DNA of 19,958 nt from contig JAIITD010000018.1 in assembly GCA_022737715.1 (NCBI GenBank), positions 1-19,958 on the forward strand, written 5' to 3'. Position numbers and translations under genes: made by a program. Below, piece by piece: positions 16,045 through 19,958 of the stretch. The notes under the pieces were generated by a model. It saw nothing but the letters and a program-made list of their open reading frames with translations. It did not search any database and was not told where the DNA came from. The DNA comes from Veillonella sp. (GTDB lineage: Bacteria > Bacillota > Negativicutes > Veillonellales > Veillonellaceae). Within the stretch, counting starts at the first letter, position 1. Each line of letters begins with the position of its first letter.

Positions 16045-16078
16045 CCACTATATGGTAAATTTTACCACAATCCCCCAC
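16045..16078 (-). promoter_or_regulatory. Putative MraZ operator: three phased GTGG boxes with a nested palindrome
   Basis: On the minus strand GTGG occurs at 16075-16078, 16065-16068 and 16045-16048, offsets of 0, 10 and 30 bases, so all on one face of the helix. The first lies in the promoter spacer, the second abuts the -10, the third is near the predicted transcription start. A palindrome TGGTAAAATTTACCA spans 16053-16067. Known MraZ proteins bind direct TGGG or AAAGTGG-type repeats with 9-10 base periods, which fits. Binding is inferred. Confidence 0.6.
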
Positions 16079-16087
16079 TCGTTACAA
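16059..16087 (-). promoter_or_regulatory. Main promoter of the dcw cluster
   Basis: On the minus strand TTGTAA (16082-16087), a 17-base spacer and TAAAAT (16059-16064) with a TG one base before the -10 form a good sigma-70 promoter. An A/T-rich tract precedes the -35. The predicted start near 16052 leaves a leader of about 38 bases before the mraZ ATG. Confidence 0.65.
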
Positions 16088-16280
16088 TAAATAAAACGTA
16101 AAAATTGAGGAAATTATGAATTTTTCTTCATCTTTTGTTATTTTTCATCATTTTTCTCTATATTTTACAAATATATGTTCGCTTTTATGCAGATTTTTTT
16201 ATACTTTTCACCATATACATACCACTATCCACCACCAAACATACATATTTACCACCTAATTTAAGTTTCAGGATCAAACC
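16088..16280. other. AT-rich intergenic region with a second GTGG cluster
   Basis: No gene is visible between the dcw promoter and the autotransporter terminator. The stretch is T-rich on the plus strand, with degenerate TTCATC/TTTTT runs at about 16131-16160. A second group of minus-strand GTGG boxes lies at 16252-16255, 16232-16235 and 16222-16225 (offsets 0, 20, 30), with one overlapping at 16229-16232. I see no convincing second promoter here. Confidence 0.5.
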
Positions 16281-16316
16281 AAAAGAAAACCGCGTAGTAC
16301 GATGTACTACGCGGTT
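16281..16316 (-). terminator. Intrinsic terminator of the autotransporter gene
   Basis: AACCGCGTAGTAC and its exact complement (16288-16300 and 16304-16316) form a perfect 13-base stem with a 3-base loop. On the minus strand it is followed by TTCTTTT. It sits 51 bases after the autotransporter stop codon and shields the dcw promoter from read-through. Confidence 0.9.
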
Positions 16317-16367
16317 ATACATACCTTAGATAGACAGGTATTCAGTGCCTACCTTATGGGAGGTACC

Positions 16368-19300
16368 TTATTTAGTTGTTTTTTTAGCTACTTGAGGATT
16401 AGCGGCTAATACTTTTTCAAGCACTTCTTTAATTTCTTTATTTTGTGCTTCTAAGCTAGCAACCTTATCTTCGAGAACTTTTACAGTTGCAGGAGATGCA
16501 GGTTTGGAAGGTGCTGTAGGAGCGGAGCCAATACCGATAGTTACACCAGCATTTGCCATTACACCATTATCACCATCATACGCTGCACCAGCGTGGAATA
16601 ACAAATCAGGATTTGCATAATGAGCAACACCTAATGCAGTTGCTGTTTTACCTTTGTATGTACCAACAGCTGCCATGATTTGAGCCTTTTGGCCTTCATG
16701 GTATTCAATAGGTTTCAATGCTGCCAATGCGGCTGCAGATGCACCTACTGTTTTAACTTCGCGTTCTACACTGCTAATGCGACGAGAGTTATCTTGAATT
16801 TGTGCTGTATGTTGTTCAATAGTTTCATGATCTTGAATTGTTAATGCACTTGCACGCAAGCTGTAATTTGCAGCTTCAGCTAATGTACTAATATCTGCAG
16901 TATTCTTGTTAACTTGTAAGCCCATTACATTGATACGTTCATTGTTTTCCAATGCAATCGCACCTACTGCCTTAGCTAATTTAGTATTGTCGTTAACTTG
17001 ATTTGTTACAGTAGCAATACTTTGTGTGTTTGTATTAACTTGGCTAGATACTTCTGTTACACGGTTATTAACAGCATTAATATTAGAAGCATTTGCTTTC
17101 ACAGATTCAGTAATACCAACAATAGCATTTGCATTAGTTGTTACACGGCTATCAATGTTTTTAATATTTTCTGCATTCACGCTAATATTCTTAGCATTTA
17201 CATTGATATTATTGATATTCGTAGTAACTTGATTAGATACTTTAGCAATGTTAGTCGTATTTGTTGTTACTTGATTATTTACTTTTGTAATATTGTTTGT
17301 ATTTTCAATTACAGATGCATTGATAGTCGCAATATTATTAGTATTTTTGTTAACTTGAGCAGATACACTATTAATTGCTGCAGTATGTTCATCAACCTTG
17401 TTGATTACTTTTTGAACTGTTACGTTAGTATTTTGAATTGCTTCAGCATTTTGTTTGATAGCAGCTTTGTTAATATTGATATTTTCAGTATTGTGTTTGA
17501 TTCTATCAGTATTAACTTCTACTTGGCTTTGAACATTTTTAATGCGTTCTTCGTTAGCGTTAGCTTTGATTGTATTCGCATTAACTTGTTCTTTTACCTT
17601 AGATACATCAGCACTTACATTTTGCAAATCTTTGATTGCTTGTGTATTTTTGCCAACTTGATCTTTCAAGCCAGATACATCTGTTTGAATACCGTTGATA
17701 ATCTTAATATTGTTTTCAACCTTAGCATTCACATTTGTTACATCAGATTTAATGCTAGTTACATCAGATTTGATGTTAGTTACATCATTCTTAACATTAG
17801 TCATATCATTCTTGATATTTGTAACTTGATTATTGATGGTCTTCACATCATTCTTGATGTTTTCAACATTGTTGTTCACAATATTAATCTTCGCATCAAC
17901 CTTCGCATTGATGTTAGTAATATCATTCTTCACGATAGTTACATCGGCTTTGATATTGTTAACATTCTTTTCAACATTTACTACATTAGCTTTAATATTG
18001 TTAATGTTGGAAGTGTTGTTTTGAATATTTACAGTATTAGCATTGATGACACTATTTTGAGCTTTAATGTTGTTTGTGATGTTTTCAACTTTCTTTTCAA
18101 CATTAACGATTGTAGTGTTACCTTTACCTACTTGACCTTTCAAGGATTCAATAGCTTTCGCATTAGAATCAACTTTACCGTTCAAGTTACCAATAGCCGC
18201 TGCATTTGCATCAATACGAGTGGAGTTAGCATTTACCTTAGCAGAAACATCTGCAATATTTGCTGTATTACCAGCTACTTGTTTAGATACACTAGCAATA
18301 GCATTTGCATTATTAGTTACATCAGTGCGAATTGCTTTAATATCTGCTGCATTCACATCAACTTTACTATTAATATTAGCTACATTATTTTGAATAGCTG
18401 TAATAGATTTACTATTGTTTTCAATAGATTTTGCATTCGCATCAACTTTTACATTTACATTATTGATCTTGCTATCGATATTTTTATTATTTTCAATAAT
18501 CTTCGCATCGATATTTTTATCAACTTTGTTAATAATAGTTGTGTTGTTGTTGTTAATTGCAGTTTCAATATTCTTATTGATTACTGTATTGTTATTATTA
18601 ATAGCAGTTTCAATGTTCTTGTTGATTACTGTGTTGTTATTAGTAATTGCGGTGTTGATATCGTTTCTAATCACAGTGTTGTTTGCTTCAATCTTAGTAT
18701 TGATTGTATTTTCTACATTTGTGATTGTTGTACCAATTTTACCATTCAATTTCTTGATAGCATCTTCATTAGCAGAGATACGTTCAGAATGATGAATAAG
18801 GTTACCATCAATATAATCAAGACGTTGATCATGACGGTCTACGCGTTCTTTAAGGCCAGATACATCACCTTTAACGCCATCAATCTTAACATTTACATCA
18901 CCAATCTTCGTATTGATTGTGTTGTTAATTTGTTTGTTGTTTTCATTGATTTTTACATCAATATTTTTATCAACCTTGTTAAGAATTGTAGTGTTATTTT
19001 CAGTAATCTTATTATCGATAGACTTATTAATAACTACATTATTTTCATTAATTTTGTTAGTAATAGTATTTTCGATATTTGTAATTTGAGTACCAATATG
19101 ACCTTTTAATTCATCAATAGCTTTAGTATTGGATTTCACACCATCTTCTACAACACTGATACGTGTAGAATTATCTGCGATGTTATCTTGTAAGTAATCC
19201 AAACGTTGATCATGACGATCTACGCGATCTTTAAGACCTGCTACATCACCTTTAACACCATCAACTTTTACATTGATATTATTGATATCACCTTTAATGC

Positions 19301-19958
19301 CGTCTACCTTAACATTTACGTTGTTAATAGCTGTTGTATTGTTTGCAATGTTAGTTGTATTAGCATTTACTTTTACATTTGTTGCATCAATACGTTTGCT
19401 ATTATCTACGATAGCTTGTGCATTAACAGCGATGTTCTTAGTATTATTTTCTACCTTAACATTTGTTTCGTTGATGCGTTTACTATTATCTACAATAGCT
19501 TGTGCGTTTACAGCGATGTTCTTAGTATTGTTTGTGATGTTAGTAGTGTTATTTTCTACCTTACCATTGATATTAGTGATTTGAGTTTTAATATCGTTAA
19601 TAACTGTAGAGGATTGACCTACTTTGCCTTTCAATTCATCAATAGCTTTAGCGTTGATATTGATATTCTTAGTGTTGTTTTCAATAGCTACCTTGTTATC
19701 ACCGATAAACTTACGGTTTTCAAGGGCAATTGTACCAGCTACATTAATATCTTTTGTATTTTGATCTACCCGTTTAGTTAAGCCATCTAAATCGCCTTTA
19801 ATACCATCAACTTTTACATTGATGTTATTAATATCACCTTTAATGCCATCCACTTTAACATTTACATTGTTAATAGCTGTTGTATTAGCATCTACTTTAA
19901 CGTTTGTTTCGTTGATACGTTTGCTATTATCTACGATAGCTTGTGCATTAACAGCGAT
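16368..19958 (-). CDS. Trimeric autotransporter adhesin (YadA type), C-terminal 1196 residues; 5' end outside the window
   Basis: A surface fibre whose stalk is exported through its own trimeric outer membrane barrel (type Vc secretion). The frame is open to the window edge with the same repeats, so the true start and any head domain lie outside; the first GTG (19851-19853) is simply a valine codon in a KVDGIK repeat. The visible chain is almost wholly coiled-coil stalk rich in Asn, Val, Ile, Lys, Thr and Asp. It contains 12 VxxNTxxI motifs, the stalk pattern that places Asn at core d positions. Some stretches have exact 7-residue repeats, others 15-residue repeats. Near the C terminus, LKPIEYHEGQKAQIMAAVG followed by strands such as TATALGVAHYANPDLLFHAGAAY resembles the YadA anchor (about 16527-16735). 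After it comes a further 52-residue Pro/Ala/Ser linker and coiled coil ending KKTTK. Presumed role: adhesion, aggregation or biofilm formation. Confidence 0.9.
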   Translation of the reverse strand: MAVNAQAIVDNSKRINETNVKVDANTTAINNVNVKVDGIKGDINNINVKVDGIKGDLDGLTKRVDQNTKDINVAGTIALENRKFIGDNKVAIENNTKNININAKAIDELKGKVGQSSTVINDIKTQITNINGKVENNTTNITNNTKNIAVNAQAIVDNSKRINETNVKVENNTKNIAVNAQAIVDNSKRIDATNVKVNANTTNIANNTTAINNVNVKVDGIKGDINNINVKVDGVKGDVAGLKDRVDRHDQRLDYLQDNIADNSTRISVVEDGVKSNTKAIDELKGHIGTQITNIENTITNKINENNVVINKSIDNKITENNTTILNKVDKNIDVKINENNKQINNTINTKIGDVNVKIDGVKGDVSGLKERVDRHDQRLDYIDGNLIHHSERISANEDAIKKLNGKIGTTITNVENTINTKIEANNTVIRNDINTAITNNNTVINKNIETAINNNNTVINKNIETAINNNNTTIINKVDKNIDAKIIENNKNIDSKINNVNVKVDANAKSIENNSKSITAIQNNVANINSKVDVNAADIKAIRTDVTNNANAIASVSKQVAGNTANIADVSAKVNANSTRIDANAAAIGNLNGKVDSNAKAIESLKGQVGKGNTTIVNVEKKVENITNNIKAQNSVINANTVNIQNNTSNINNIKANVVNVEKNVNNIKADVTIVKNDITNINAKVDAKINIVNNNVENIKNDVKTINNQVTNIKNDMTNVKNDVTNIKSDVTSIKSDVTNVNAKVENNIKIINGIQTDVSGLKDQVGKNTQAIKDLQNVSADVSKVKEQVNANTIKANANEERIKNVQSQVEVNTDRIKHNTENININKAAIKQNAEAIQNTNVTVQKVINKVDEHTAAINSVSAQVNKNTNNIATINASVIENTNNITKVNNQVTTNTTNIAKVSNQVTTNINNINVNAKNISVNAENIKNIDSRVTTNANAIVGITESVKANASNINAVNNRVTEVSSQVNTNTQSIATVTNQVNDNTKLAKAVGAIALENNERINVMGLQVNKNTADISTLAEAANYSLRASALTIQDHETIEQHTAQIQDNSRRISSVEREVKTVGASAAALAALKPIEYHEGQKAQIMAAVGTYKGKTATALGVAHYANPDLLFHAGAAYDGDNGVMANAGVTIGIGSAPTAPSKPASPATVKVLEDKVASLEAQNKEIKEVLEKVLAANPQVAKKTTK
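17731..17856. repeat. Six tandem 21-bp (heptad) repeats in the autotransporter stalk
   Basis: Six consecutive degenerate 21-base units encode 7-residue repeats of the type DVTNIKN, DMTNVKN, DVTNIKS, DVTSIKS and DVTNVNA. This is a regular left-handed heptad coiled coil within the stalk. Confidence 0.8.
18544..18678. repeat. Three tandem 45-bp (15-residue) repeats in the autotransporter stalk
   Basis: Units start at 18544, 18589 and 18634 and encode repeats such as NNTVINKNIETAINN; the two best-conserved copies are nearly identical in protein. A 15-residue period is the one described for right-handed coiled coil in the YadA stalk. Confidence 0.8.
18708..18898. repeat. Stalk module with VDRHDQRLDY, C-terminal copy
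   Basis: This segment encodes SxRIS, a linker, ELKG/KLNG-IGT-ITN and VDRHDQRLDY. It is repeated at 19068-19279. The shared CGTTGATCATGACG starts at 18823 here and at 19204 in the other copy, 381 bases apart. This copy lacks one heptad (21 bases) relative to the other. Confidence 0.75.
19068..19279. repeat. Stalk module with VDRHDQRLDY, N-terminal copy
   Basis: This is the partner of the module at 18708-18898. It carries an additional 21 bases, visible as an extra heptad around VEDGVKSNTKAIDELKG where the other copy reads ANEDAIKKLNG. Confidence 0.75.
19257..19433. repeat. Long direct repeat in the stalk, copy A
   Basis: This segment of 177 bases encodes NAQAIVDNSKRI, NVKV, NTTNIANNTTAINN and VDGIKGDINNINVKVDG. 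It is repeated at 19803-19958, where the copy is cut by the window edge. Copy A carries 21 extra bases (one NTTNIAN heptad). Confidence 0.8.
19803..19958. repeat. Long direct repeat in the stalk, copy B (truncated by the window edge)
   Basis: This is the partner of 19257-19433, starting 546 bases away. Identity is high and the outermost 40 bases match copy A exactly. It has NTTAINN where copy A has NTTNIANNTTAINN. A related third partial copy of the NAQAIVDNSKRI segment lies at about 19459-19530. Confidence 0.8.

Noticed and set aside
16135..16329. Plus-strand 64-codon frame in the mraZ upstream region
   Set aside because: It runs through the AT-rich spacer and into the autotransporter terminator hairpin, with no convincing ribosome site.
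17731..18678. Regular short repeats that might suggest a CRISPR array
   Set aside because: The repeats are degenerate, contiguous, multiples of three and in frame within a coiled-coil gene; there are no unique spacers.
16998..19109. A 703-codon open frame on the plus strand opposite the autotransporter
   Set aside because: It is the complement of the Asn/Val/Ile/Thr repeats, giving an implausible Ile/Cys/Asn/Phe composition with no domain. Long antisense frames are expected opposite such low-complexity coding DNA.
19206..19781. Another long plus-strand frame opposite the stalk
   Set aside because: It has the same composition artefact as the larger antisense frame and no recognisable protein features.
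19851..19853. GTG as the start codon of the autotransporter
   Set aside because: It lies inside a KVDGIK repeat, the frame remains open with matching repeats to the window edge, and there is no signal peptide or ribosome site; the gene is simply cut by the window.

Overview
The window reads as low-GC DNA from a diderm Firmicute (Negativicutes), most probably Veillonella. The assignment is inferred from three things. The division and cell wall (dcw) cluster has the Firmicute-type Sbp and DUF881 genes. MurE carries the meso-diaminopimelate motif DNPR. Two outer-membrane-type proteins flank the cluster, a small signal-peptide beta-barrel candidate and a very large YadA-type trimeric autotransporter. 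Every gene I can support lies on the minus strand, so transcription runs from high to low coordinates.

Layout in order of transcription. (1) 16368-19958: the C-terminal 1196 residues of a trimeric autotransporter adhesin; its start lies beyond the right edge. It is almost entirely coiled-coil stalk repeats, then a YadA-like anchor, then an unusual 52-residue tail. A strong intrinsic terminator follows at 16281-16316. (2) 16015-16280: an AT-rich leader holding the dcw promoter (TTGTAA-17-TAAAAT) with GTGG boxes spaced by 10 and 20 bp, probably the MraZ operator. (3) 3286-16014: mraZ, rsmH, ftsL, murE, murF, mraY, murD, murG, murC, ddl, ftsQ, a DUF881 gene and sbp, with short gaps or ATGA overlaps. 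The few larger gaps hold hairpins or promoter candidates. (4) 2096-3139: ftsZ behind its own extended -10 promoter. (5) 1442-2014: a small outer membrane beta-barrel candidate with its own terminator. (6) 38-1285: an AspC/TyrB-like aminotransferase with its own promoter, ending in a hairpin cut by the left edge.

The dcw genes cooperate in one pathway. MurC, MurD, MurE and MurF build the UDP-MurNAc-pentapeptide, using D-Ala-D-Ala from Ddl. MraY and MurG make lipid I and lipid II. FtsL, FtsQ and FtsZ belong to the division machine. MraZ is the likely regulator and RsmH a 16S rRNA methyltransferase. ftsI/pbpB, ftsW, murB and ftsA, which often sit in such clusters, are absent here.

The most interesting points are the MraZ-like operator embedded in the dcw promoter with a second GTGG cluster further upstream, the stripped-down dcw gene set, possible attenuator hairpins inside the operon, the post-anchor coiled-coil tail of the autotransporter, and copies of its stalk repeats that differ by exactly one heptad (21 bp).
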